Shown one piece after another: positions 33,720-44,588 of a DNA stretch of 64,000 nucleotides. A program made the translations under genes and the position numbers. Source of the DNA: Impatiens glandulifera. Taxonomy: Eukaryota; Streptophyta; Magnoliopsida; Ericales; Balsaminaceae. The notes beneath the pieces are model-generated. The model searched no databases. It was not told the DNA's origin and saw only the letters and a list, made by a program, of their open reading frames with translations. The stretch is from contig NC_061866.1 of assembly GCF_907164915.1 (NCBI RefSeq), positions 20,934,117-20,998,116 on the forward strand, written 5' to 3'. Within the stretch, counting starts at the first letter, position 1. Each line of letters begins with the position of its first letter.

Positions 33720-34900
33720 TGTTAGGATCGGGATCGCCCTTGGAGAACCGGGGTTCCGGTTTTAGAAGGGTTGATCGCTTACACAACACAACTCACGCTC
33801 TAATTGGTGATAGTCCGGTTAGAGACTAAAACCGTTCTCAACATTACGCAAACTATCACAGACTCTTGAACCGGGTTCAAGGGCGGAAATGTCTGTTTCA
33901 GCTTGAAGCAACACACACGACTTGGATGGTGTTTATGAGGAATCGGTTTAAGGAGTATGAATAGACCGGTTTTTATTAAGGAATAGGATTATATTTCGGT
34001 TGTTATTGGTTTGGTTTTAAGTAAGTAAGCAAGAAATAAGAAAAGATACGAGACAAGATTTTTTATGGATGTTCGGAGCAAACCCTCCTACGTCACCCCT
34101 TCTTCTCAGATTATGAGAAGGATCTCCACTAACTTGAATGTTTACAATACTCACACAATGCCGGACGAGCCTAACTTGCTACTCATCGGTTACACCACTT
34201 CACTCTGATGTAATACAAATAACACAATATAGCAACTATGCTTTCGGTAAATGAAACAACAAATTAGGATCGCGCGTGAGATTTCTTTCTCTCTCTTAAG
34301 ATATTTTCGGAACCGTCATAAATGAACTTGCTTCGTCTTCCTTTTATAGTAAATGAGATTCCAATGGTCATCTTCTTCTCTCACCGTAGGATTGGTCAGT
34401 TTTAAACCACGTTGGTTTAGAGATGTTGCGTGCACGTTTCATCTTTCTAACACTTGTCAAGTATGCATATACCGGTAAGGTATTGATGACGTAACCGGCT
34501 TGCAGTTTTGGACACGTGTCAAACATGCACCTTCCGGCTGTCTGATTCAGATCTTCGGATAAGCAGATCATCATTGTTTTTATCGCATGCTTCTGATCCG
34601 GATCTTATCTTCTTGCATTTTCCCAAGAAGCATCTATTTCGTCATATTACGTCATCTTGTAATTCAGAGTTTCCGGCTGATCTTCTCGTAATATGATCCG
34701 GCTGGAATGTGAACTTTTCTTTGCTAGCCGGTCTGTTTGAAATGTTGAAATCGGTTCCTCATGATCATTACTTAATCATCTGGAGCCGGATTGCTTTGGT
34801 GTATTCTCCAGCCGGTTGCTTGATCTGTTTCTGCACATGAAAGTTAATATTAATTTAGTTCTCTGGCCGTTTAAAATAAACCTACTTAATTTTTCTAACA
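33720..34900 (-). mobile_element. Solo Copia LTR with perfect target duplication
   Basis: The sequence runs from TGTTAGGATCGGGATCG to TAATTTTTCTAACA, flanked by CTCGT on both sides (33715-33719 and 34901-34905). It resembles the D LTR at its ends and in the shared block (GGATGTTCGGAGCAAACCC near 34069) but differs in between, so it is a separate subfamily. There is a TATA-like CTTTTATA on the plus strand near 34342. No internal sequence is present. Confidence 0.88.
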
Positions 34901-34905
34901 CTCGT

Positions 34906-35591
34906 CAATCAATGGTTGGAGAAACATGTGAATTGAATTTCTAAGACTTTTTGGCCCGGGGATTAACATGGAAAGAATGAAGTTGTTTTTTTTCCAAAAA
35001 AATTGTAGGAGAGTCGTTGTAAGAAATAATAATAATAGGCCAAATGTTATAAGAAGCCTTTCCATTTTCAAAGGGTATGAACCCACCACTTGTGAGAAAA
35101 AGTCTTACATTTCGAGGTTTAGAGGAGAAATCTTTAAATTTTTCATCGAAGGACGTTCATGTCATTGAATTAGTTGGATGCCTTAAGACTTCATCATCAA
35201 CTTTAATATTATCTTTACGCCAAGTCATCTAAGGAGCGGTTTTAGAACACATGTACAACCTTTGAAACTTCGGTGCAAGTGGGAAAATCGTTAAATTTTA
35301 TTTGAAATGAATTTTCCATTCACCATTTTCCGAAGCGTACCACTTGATTGGTTGATCTTACATCTAGACATACTGCAAACTTTACACTCGTCCAAATCTT
35401 TATCTTCTTCATGGAAGAGCATACAATCATTCTTAGAAACATCAATTTTGTCATACATTAAACCGATGTCTATAATAAATTTCTTACACTCATAGTATGA
35501 ACTTAAAAATTTAGAATTATCTTATAATATTTCCACTTTGAGCAATTTTAATAACAAATAAAATAATGTGATGGTCCATTGACTAACAATT
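34906..35591 (-). pseudogene. CACTA transposase, part of the TNP2 region
   Basis: A minus-strand frame includes ILSMLIPGPKSLRNSIHMF then LQPLIDE (34906-35000), a standard TNP2 block that usually reads IPGPKSPGNDIDVYLQPLI. The rest is fragmented by stops. The right side continues to the N-terminal pieces. Confidence 0.75.
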
Positions 35592-36096
35592 TTATGTGAA
35601 GTGATTTAAGTAAGGTGAAGGCTTTTGAAATTCGGGATCTTTTGTACAAGGGAAGTTTCGAATCACCCAACAACAGGTAGAATTCCTTAGCATCGTCAAT
35701 AGGGCATTCATTATTTGAGGCTTCAACGGTTGTCTACAAATCATTGATAAGTTCTTCCATAATTTGATCATCTTGATCAATTTCTTTGTTAATTTCATCA
35801 ATAATGTCATTTTCTCCTACACCACCCTGATTTTCATTTATAAGGTCATCCAATTCATCATCATCATCCCTTTTATTCGAATATCTCGTTTCTCCATGAA
35901 TGTTCCAAAAATTATAATTTTGACAGATCCCAAATACAATTAGATGATCTTTGACCACTATTCTATTTTCATAAGTTCGATTTGCACTCTTTACACACGG
36001 ACAAGTAATCAAATTTATATTTGTAGACATAATCGGGAAGTCTATGAATATTTTAACCCATTGAATATAATTTGGATTATATCGGCGTAGAGTCAT
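35592..36096 (-). pseudogene. CACTA transposase, N-terminal part
   Basis: The ORF 35734-36096 has CPCVKSANRTYENRIVVKDH then FGICQNYNFWNIHGE, which is the transposase-associated domain found at the N terminus of plant CACTA proteins. An acidic linker (DDDDELDDLINE) and EELINDL follow. The next part is read in another frame as DAKEFYLLLGDSKLPLY, the usual sequel. The start codon lies at 36096. Confidence 0.78.
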
Positions 36097-36304
36097 TCAA
36101 CTTTTATCGGGGACTTCCATTTTAACTAATTACAAAAACTATTCTATAGTTCCAAAACTTTCTATCATCATACAAACAATTAACATCTACTAAGTTTAAT
36201 TAATATCAACATATATGAAACTAATTAACATACTAAGTATATGTGTTTTCTCCTACTAAACTTGTTATACACAAATCATAGATTAAATTCACCTCAAAAA
36301 TAAA

Positions 36305-36545
36305 AAAAAATAGAATTATTATTTTGTGGAATTTATGGTATCATTGATGAGACGCTTCCTTAAGTCCATAGATGAATTTATGTAATTTGCAAACTATATT
36401 AATTTGGTTTCTCGACACAAAATTTTCTTGTTGCACCAAATTATTTTTCAATGTCTCCATTAAGAAACTCTTTTAACATCTATTTTAGTGAAGCTCCATA
36501 TCATAATATGTAACGAGTGCCATAAATTGTCCTTAAAGAGTCATT
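36305..36545 (-). pseudogene. Old Copia reverse-transcriptase relic
   Basis: On the minus strand, across frameshifts, one can read MALVTYYDMELH, FLNGDIEK, FCVEKPN, VCKLHKFIYGLKEASH and YHKFH. These match the RT segment of a different Copia lineage. The flanking AT-rich sequence has no other recognisable part. It is an old fragment unrelated to elements A-D. Confidence 0.6.
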
Positions 36546-37900
36546 CGATTAAACTTGATTATCGCAAAGATACTTGATTTTGAGGTTGTTGAGTTTTCAC
36601 TTAATGAATTTATCAACATTGTCTTGTTACTCTTGATAACAAATCTTATTAATGTCAAAAACATTTGAGATATGAATCAAATCTTCTTTAATAGAAATTA
36701 TTGATCTATATCATCTTTAAAGACAAAATCATTTATCACTTCAAACTCAATATCCTCAAAAATGTATTATAGTCTCGTCTTAGAATAAATTATCTTTAAC
36801 TTGACATCATAAGTGATTACCCTTAATCACTTAGAATATTCAATAAAATAGTTGTTCGTATTTATAAACTTAAGTAACAAGTTAATTCAAATAATTTATT
36901 ATTCCATTTCAAAATATCTAATGCAAAATTAATATCAATTCTTTGGACAATAATATTAATTGCTAATAGTACTGTGTTGTAATGACATGTTAAATAAGCA
37001 ATAGATGGGATTAATTATTTACAAAAATAATACTTTATAATTATTACATGTTTACCATCACAAATATTTATGCAACTCTGTCAATTAATTATCAACATTT
37101 GGTTCAAATAATATAATCACATAAATTATACAATACTATTATTCCAAATTTTATTGAATCAATTTTAACAAACATTAACTTTGGTAATTATTTGTATTAA
37201 TTAATAAAAAAATTTAAATTATGAACAATAATATCATTAATTTAAATATAAATGTCATATTATTTCATATAACCCAAATATAAAAAATATATAGTTACCA
37301 AATAAACATGTAATTTATTTTATTTTATTATAAAAAATAAAATTATATCGTAAACCAAGTCTTAATTCTAGAATTTGAAATTTATAATTTTCCATGTTAA
37401 TTAAACAAAATAAAGGGACTTCCTTAATATATACTACGGTCTTATATAAGAATGAAATAAATAATAAATCTTCAAGATATACTAAACCAAATTTTAAAAA
37501 ATATTATATCCCATTAGCAGTTAACTTAAATTTATCTTTCATTAATCTAAATTTATTTAAAAGTTTGACAGTAATCATTTGATTATCAAATAAAAATACA
37601 ATCAAATATTTTCTTAATTTAAACCTGTGCTCCTATTTTTTCTCTTTAATTGATAATATATATATTATATCATTAATTAAATATCTTTAATTAAATATCT
37701 TTAAATCTAAGGTTCCACCACAAAATTTCAACACAGTGCAACAAATATTTTTTAATGCAAGTTTATAAGAACGGTAATCCACATTGTAATAAAAAATTGA
37801 AATATTGTAAATTTTTTAATTATATTTTTAACCAAAACATATTTTTTCAAAAAATATAATCTGGAAAAAATATATTACAAAATATATCACTATAAATAAT
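36546..37900. other. AT-rich non-coding stretch
   Basis: Very AT-rich sequence without credible ORFs. The short ORF at 37394-37582 has no similarity I recognise and a random-looking composition. Part of 36546-36800 may be more of the decayed Copia relic. Confidence 0.4.
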
Positions 37901-38720
37901 AAAAAAAACTGTAATGTTTTTCTAAATTTATATAAATATATTGTTGCAAATAATCTAATAATAGAGAAGCCAAAGATAACATCATAAGATATATTGACGT
38001 TAATGTTTGCAAATTCTTTTGTTATAAAATATATTTTTATTAACTATTGTAACACATATTTTATAAATAAGGTTGTGATTTTTATAAAATAAATTATAAA
38101 ATAATTGTTCTAGTTTTGGTAATGAAATGTTTAATATATATTGCATTAACACTAATAAATAATAACTTTGCAATTATTTCTACAATTCGATGATAATGTA
38201 TTACTACAAACTGTATTGCAATTATATTTAATAGTTTTAAGAATATTTTTCGAAATTTTGTAATATAATATCATTACGTTATGTCTTATAGATAATCTCT
38301 TCGCAACTAGTTCTGTAATTGTATGATATTATATTATTGCAAACTACATTACATTAATATTTAATAGTTTTGAAAATATCTTTAGAAATATTTGTAATAT
38401 AATAGCATTACGTTATGCATTAAGCCTTATATATAATCATTTCGCACCTAGCTATGTAATTGTATGATAATATATTATTGCAAACTACTTTGCATTAATA
38501 TTTAATAGTTTTGAAAATATCATTCGAAATATTCGTAATATATTAGCATTAAATTTTGCATTAAACATTATAGATAATCTTTTCAGAAAAAAATTATGCA
38601 ATTGTATGATATCATATTATTCCAAATTGTATTGCACTAATATTTAATTGTTTTAAAACATCAATTTGTGTCTATTAGTAATATATTAGCAATATGTTTC
38701 ATATTAACAATTATAGATAA
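37900..38720. repeat. AT-rich tandem array, about 165-bp period
   Basis: Four to five diverged units share TTTAATAGTTTTGAAAATATC, GTAATATAATAGCATTACGTT (in variants), ATAGATAATC(T/A)(T/C)TTCGCA and ATGATATTATATTATTGCAAA. No ORF is seen. Confidence 0.65.
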
Positions 38721-38930
38721 TCTTTTAGCATTATAACCTGCATTAAACTATATCAATTTATAAATAAATAAAATATTTATAAATATTCAATAAAAAATTA
38801 ATTGTATTTCATATTAAATTTAGTTGCTTGCTCACCGTCATTTTGGACAACCACATTCAATAACTTTTTATCTCCCTCACGCCATTAATCTATTCACAAC
38901 ATTCATTCATTATTTCATATCAAATTTCTC

Positions 38931-40470
38931 TGTTGGGTCAAAATAGTTTGATTAACGATATTTTGATGATGAATATGTGTAAAACTTAAATAAGAATGAA
39001 TTTAAGTCGTCTAAATTGTGTTTATGCAAGAGCATCAAAATCTGGCTAACTTAGACGTGATCTGAGCAAGCTAATTACACGCATTGTAATTAGACGTAGT
39101 TAGACGTACAGTCTAACAGATACGTAGTTAGACGTGCAGTCTAACATATACGTAGTTAGACGTGCAGTCTAACAGATGCGTAGTTAGACGTGTAGTCTAA
39201 CAGATGCGTAGTTAGACGTGCAGTCTAACAGATGCATAGTTAGACGTGTAGTCTAACAGATGCGTAGTTAGACGTGCAATCTAACAGATGCGTAGTTAGA
39301 CGTGCAGTCTAACATATGCGTAGTGAGACGTGTAGTCTTACAGATGCATAGTTAGACGTGCAGTCTAACAGATACGTAGTTAGACGTGCAATCTAACATA
39401 TACTTAGTTAGACGTATAGTCTAACAGACACGTAGTTAGACGTGTCGTCTAACTCCATTAGATGTATGAGTCTAATGGGATGCAAAGTTAGACGTTGGCG
39501 TCTAACTCCTTCAGACAAGTCTGAAGTGAAACGTAGTTAGGCGTTGCAGTCTAACTCCATTAGACTTGGTGGTCTAATGGATCTCGATATTAGACGTTTA
39601 TGTCTAACTCCCCTAGACCTGGTGGTCTAATGGAGCACTTTTAATGCCTCGCTTCAGAAACTAATTGAAGTTAGCATACGTCTACCCACGATCAACTAGA
39701 TGTACGCTACTCCTTCCCTATTCATCTGTGCAGTCCATTACGTTAGATATCTGATCAAATGAATGAATACCACGTAAGTAAACATTCTTCCAACTATTTT
39801 CTCTATGTAGGACAATTACAGAAGAATGTTTAGCGCACTACCAATTTGGTACGACCACGATCCATGTGCATATAACTTGTTGTACTCTTGTATTATGGAG
39901 GTTTTCCAATGGGCGCTTGCCACGTGTCCATACAGAAGATTCGACCGTTGGTGCCTTTCTACTATATATTTATGCCAAAGAACAACAGATGAATTGCCTC
40001 ACGAATTGTTGGTTTCTTGCCCACTTACTTACTGATTTGTACATCATCTTCAAGTTCGAGAGAGAGAATTAAAATCTGTCTGACTGAGAAATATTCTTAA
40101 TCATATTGTAAGTTTAATAGAGTCTGTTTTGTTCAACAGAGTGTTAACTAGCAAGTAAACTGTATTTGATTCAAAGAAGTATAGTGAAATCCTTCCAGTT
40201 GTTGGAAGAAGGGTTGACGTAGGAGAGTTTGCTCCGAACATCCATAAACAACTTGGTGTGTTATTTACATTCTGTCTTTCCTTCTCTCATTGGTTCGTAG
40301 CTTTAAACCTGAGAAAACAGTTCCGCACTTGAATCACTTCAAGAGTTTGCAAAAGTTTCTGAAGAATAGAAAGTGATATTAATCCCTAACATGATTTCTA
40401 TCGAACCGTTTTCCAGAAGTTGTCATCAATAGTTAAACCCCCGTCTCTATTGATTACACCATTCCTATCA
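38931..40470 (+). repeat. Copia C 5' LTR
   Basis: Starts TGTTGGGTCAAAATAGTTTG, ends CACCATTCCTATCA before the primer-binding site. It has a palindrome array, a TATA-like CTATATATTTA (39962-39972) and the shared block GAAGGGTTGACGTAGGAG, then TTTGCTCCGAACATCC at about 40207-40243. Confidence 0.92.
39050..39620 (+). repeat. Palindromic array in Copia C 5' LTR
   Basis: About 13 units of about 28 bases read GTTAGACGTGCAGTCTAAC plus AGATGCGTA, with centres ACA, GCA, GTA or GTC. A few longer-spaced palindromes such as CATTAGACTTGGTGGTCTAA follow to 39620. Confidence 0.9.
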
Positions 40471-40487
40471 ATTGGTATCAGAGCCTT
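40471..40487 (+). other. Primer-binding site of Copia C
   Basis: ATTGGTATCAGAGCC follows the 5' LTR and matches the initiator methionine tRNA complement (40473-40485). Confidence 0.9.
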
Positions 40488-40520
40488 GTTTTCTATTCTC
40501 GAGCATCAAGAACCTGAATC

Positions 40521-41497
40521 ATGTCTATCATCAACAATATCCCTCTACTTTCGAAAGAAAACTACGATTATTGAATGATGAGAATGCAAGCGCACTTGGA
40601 TGCTCTTGATTGTGATATGTGGAGTGTCATTACTGATGGTCCCATAAAGATTGCAAAGCCAATATGTGAATGGACAATGGAAGATAAGGTGACAAACAAT
40701 CTGGACAACGTTGCCAAAAATATTCTATATCAATCAATCAACATGAATATATTTTGTGAGATCAAGTCCTGCTCCTCTTCTAAGGATAATTGGGAGAAGC
40801 TGATTCAGATATATGTCCATAACATTCAAACTAAGAATAATCAAAAAAATCAAAAGGTTCTTATATGCGCTGAAAACAAGTCCAAATGGGCCGATAGCGA
40901 CTTAGAGGACTCATCTAGTGAAAGTGATACAGAAGTCGTCACATGCTTGGTGGCAAATGATCAATCCAAGGTAACAAATCTTCCCCCACAAGAGTTTACC
41001 AACGATGAGTTAACTGTTGCACTCAATGACATGGCCATTGAGTACAAGAAGTTATCAAATTCTTTTAATGAAATGAAAGTGAAATATGAGACAAATATCT
41101 CATCTTCATCTCAAATTTATGAACCAAATGTTTCTAAAAATAAAATGGTTGAGCTCTCATCTGAGAATGAGACGCTCAAAGAAAATATTCAAACTCTCTC
41201 TTCTGAAAACAATCGGTTAAACTAAATTGTCAGTTCATGGACAAGGACTAAAGAAACTATCAAATATCAGATTAGTCTGTTGAAACCTACTAGACCCAAA
41301 TACGGTTTAGGATTTGATCGCAATGACCTAGACCAGTCCTATAAAAAGTTAAACCCAGAAACGGACAAGTTTAAGCCAATAAGCTTTGTCAAAGAGAGTT
41401 TAACTGATATTGAAACCGATCCAATCCGTGAAGAGATGGCTTTAAAGGATGAAATAACTTATGTTTCGCTGACTGTTAGCTGGTTGAAAATTAAGTT
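40521..41497 (+). pseudogene. Copia C gag, 5' part, lacking the zinc knuckle
   Basis: ATG at 40521 gives MSIINNIPLLSKENYDY, then a stop at 40572 (TGG to TGA). The same frame continues with MMRMQAHLDALDCDMWSVI and SKDNWEKLIQIYVHNIQTK, then jumps to ICAENKSKWADSDLEDSSS as in A and B. The long middle part with the zinc knuckle is missing. A possible coiled-coil region (ELSSENETLKENIQTLSSEN, about 41150-41215) precedes a stop at 41223. C-terminal residues SFVKESLTDIETDPI and SWLKIK lead to the D insertion, and the gene continues at 54811. Confidence 0.85.
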
Positions 41498-42691
41498 TGT
41501 TAGGATCTAGGTCGCGTCTGGTGGACCGGGGTCTGGCCGGTTAGCGCGTTTCACTCAAAGGTTGGTGATTAATACGGTTAGAGATTAACACCGGAGTTTT
41601 AATACTACACAAACTGTCACAAATCCTTGAACCGAGTTCAAGTGCAGAAGTGGTTTGAATCAGGTTGAAGTAGCACCGGTTAGGTAGAACCGGATTTAGG
41701 TGAGGTCAGTTTGGTGTATAGTCGGTCGGTTTGAGATTCAGTAGATCAGGTTAGGTAGAACCGGTTAGAATGCAAGGCCGGAAGAAAGTAAATGACAAGA
41801 CAGGTTTTTATGGATGTTCGGAGATAAAGCTCCTACGTCACCCCTTCCTCTCGAAACCGCGAGAAGGATATTCACTAGTGAATACACAAACACAATCCGA
41901 TCAAGACTTATTTTCTGCTCGATAACACCCGTACAATTTTAACCGAAATTATAATCACACTTCAAATAAATACTTAAGCTCTAAATCTTGTAGAGAGATA
42001 AACTTGCAATAAATCTTAGAGCTTGTAGTTGGTAGGATTGGTAACCGCATTTACTCCCCTTAAGCTCCTTCTTTTATAGGTGAAATGTGCCAACGGTCAC
42101 ATTTCATTTCCTTGAATCTGATTGGTTAAGCAGAGGTTCAGTGATTCAGACCTGGCGGTCTAGACTTTCAGTGTATAGGTCAAACCGGCTAGGTCTGTCT
42201 TTTACTTAGTATGGAAACTGTCAGTTGGACAGTTGCCTGCACCTGGAGGATTGCGCCTCTGATTTATCCTGGAGTGGAAAGATCTTGTCGAACGATCTTC
42301 TGCAGCCTGCAGATTGTCCTCAGACTTGTATGAATATGGAAATACTAAAGTCTGTCCCTTCGGTATCATCCTCAATAGATACTCGAAGTATTTATTTGTA
42401 CTGGTCGGTTGTTTAGGTTAACCGATGGCTTCTGGTTTTTCATATCTTCAGATTGACCGAATGTCCAATGATTTTGGCCTTCTTATCTGACCGGTCTTAT
42501 CTTCTTGATCGGTTTGGTTCTTGGCCGGTTGAGTGACTTGACCGATTGAGTTACTTGACTGGTTGTGTGACTTGACCGATTGAGTTACTTGACCGATTGA
42601 GTTACTTGACCGGTTGGATTTCATTAACTGTTCCTGCATAGATACTTTGTTTTTGTTAAGTTCTATTTAACTGGTCTAATTTTATCTAACA
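41498..42691 (-). repeat. Copia D 3' LTR
   Basis: Starts TGTTAGGATCTAGGTCGCG, ends TTTTATCTAACA in plus reading. It has no TTAGAC palindrome array. Instead, ACCGATTGAGTTACTTGACC-like repeats lie at about 42525-42615 near its U3 end. The minus-strand TATA box is at 42071-42078. Confidence 0.92.
42071..42078 (-). promoter_or_regulatory. TATA box in Copia D 3' LTR
   Basis: CTTTTATA on the plus strand is TATAAAAG on the element strand, at the same relative position as in the solo LTR 3823-5063. The 5' LTR has the same box at 54206-54213, which would drive element transcription leftward. Confidence 0.55.
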
Positions 42692-42960
42692 ATTTCTCCT
42701 TTTTTGATTATTTTATTTAAAATATTCAAAACCATGTAAGGATTTAAAATGTAGGCCGGTTGTTTTAAAAGTTTATTTGGCCGGATTTTTAGAGAATAAC
42801 TTAGTAGAGTTTTTCGAAAAATTTTGGAAAACTTTTGAGAAAAATTTCTTCTTATCTTTTATCTTATCAATTTCCAATTTCTCCCCTTTTAATTATTTTA
42901 TTTAAATTATTCAAAACCATGTAAAAATGCAAATATAGGCCGGTTTCCAAAAATACTTGA
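42692..42960 (-). other. Polypurine tract of Copia D, duplicated
   Basis: Beside the LTR the plus strand reads ATTTCTCCTTTTTTGATTAT, so the element strand has AAAAAAGGAGAAAT. A second, related copy starts at about 42877 (ATTTCTCCCCTTTTAATTAT). Both are followed by TTATTTAAA(A/T)TATTCAAAACC and TAGGCCGGTT. The tract and about 90 flanking bases are thus present twice. Confidence 0.7.
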
Positions 42961-43045
42961 TATATATAAGATTATACTAAGGTAAAAAATACTTGATATA
43001 AAATTGAACTAAAGTAAACATAGGAAGTATAAGTAAAGAAAGCCA

Positions 43046-44588
43046 CTATTTCTTCTTCCTGGGCGGTAAGAACTTGTCCAGCTGTTCAGTAGTTGCTTTT
43101 CCCTTGACCGTTGGAACAGGCCTGGAGGAAGATCCTTGACCGGCTGAAGGGCGGTGAAAGGGGAAGCCGATAGAACGAATGATCGGATTGGAATTGCGTC
43201 AAGACCTCACGGTCTTTTGTTCAACGGTACGTTTTCTTTCTCGAGATCATCATTTTCTTGCGAGACCGGGTTGCGTGGAGGATCGACATTCGTTTCAGTA
43301 ACCCTATCTAATAACGTTAATATTGCTGCCTTCTTGGAGGAGTTCTTTCTTTTTCTTGTAACCGGACCGGATGGGGAAGCAGCCGTTTTGGACTTCTGAT
43401 GAGCCTCTGCGAAATCATTGTATGATGTCTGTTTGCCGATTAGTCGAGCTGCATCTTCGTTTTGCTGGATCTCCACGGTCGGTGCAATGTTTTCCAACAT
43501 TTGTATATGTCCGTCCAAGTTCGCATTCGCTATTGTCGTTTCTTTTTGAAGCTTAGTTTGCTCGTCCAAGACATCTTGAATCTTTTGAGCCGCAAGCTCA
43601 TTTGCCGCCTCAAGTGCCTTATCGGCAGCCAACTTTGCCGCTATCATTTGTGCCAGCTGTTCGGTGACCGCCTTGAGATCAGCCTCGGTTTTGGCATGCT
43701 TCTCCTCAAGCATCGCCACCCTCTCAAGTGTAGAACCGGCCTGGACACCGGATTGAGCCAGATCCTTATCAGTCTTATTCAACCTTTGATCGGTTGTTAA
43801 TTCGGTTTGTTCCGTCACACCGACCTTTTGGCCGGTAAGAGCGAGGTCGGCCTCCAACTTCTTGGTTACGGCCTCCAATGCCTTAGTTCTGTCAGTATAG
43901 CCACTGAACAACTGATCGGTCATGCCGTAATTGTCTTCAATGGACGTGATCCGTCCGACCGCGGTTTTTAGCTCTTTATCTGTCGACTCAATCATCTCGA
44001 TGGATTTAGTCGCAGTTTCTTTGATCTTCTTTTGCCACGGCCGAATGGCGTCATTGACAAATTTCTCGATGAGGGCCTTTACCCTGTTTTCTGTTACCGC
44101 TGGTACCGAGTCCTCGGTTTGAAGAGAGACTCGCTGGTCGGTGGGCGGTGTACCCGTTCCGAGGTTGGTGTTGTTGATTGTGTGTTCCTGTTCCGGTGGA
44201 GGAGAGAAATGCTCATTTTCTGCCAGATTTGGACCTCCTTCATCCTCAGGTGGAGATCTGGAGAAATGCGACGTCTCCTGATGTTCGAGTTCAGATTCCA
44301 ACCGAGCCATTTCCTCGGTCAGTTCCTGCTCTTTGACCGCAAGCATGTCTAGCAAGAAGAGCTCAAGTTGAGAGTCCTCTGTCCCTGGATATGCTTTCCT
44401 TGAAGACTTTGGATGTGTTCGGTTAGCCCCAGTAACCGGGCATGCGGTTCAACCATCATGCCTCGTCGAAGAGCGGTTAGGACGCTCTAAGCCTTTGTGA
44501 GGTTGATGACCGCCTCTTCCATCTCAACCAGCTTTTCAAATTTTCGGTCAATAGGGTGTTCCGGTAGCATGTTGGAGTAGAAGATTTC
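43046..44588 (-). pseudogene. Copia D accessory ORF 3, C-terminal coiled-coil part
   Basis: The frame of the N-terminal part continues past a TAG at 44589 with EIFYSNMLPEHPIDRKFEKL and MEEAVINLTKA, then another stop and a frameshift between 44380 and 44430. A 382-codon open frame (43207-44355) follows. It has long stretches with heptad character, for example TKALEAVTKKLEADLALTGQ, MLEEKHAKTEADLKAVTEQL and AADKALEAANELAAQKIQ, and ends KENVPLNKRP. A further shifted piece ends PPRKKK with TAG at 43046-43048. It is probably one former protein of roughly 850 residues. No catalytic motif is seen. Confidence 0.7.

Larger units (their letters stand above)
20900..36096 (-). mobile_element. CACTA (En/Spm) transposase relic, split by two insertions
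   Basis: Minus-strand pieces occur in the order of a TNP2-type transposase: N-terminal transposase-associated domain (35734-36096), further N-terminal and TNP2 core (34906-35733 and 33186-33719), then C-terminal parts (20900-22279). They are separated by a solo LTR (33720-34900) and by Copia B (22280-33185), each with a perfect target duplication. Termini with the CACTA sequence were not found at either expected end, so the element limits are uncertain and the ends may have been lost. Confidence 0.75.
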
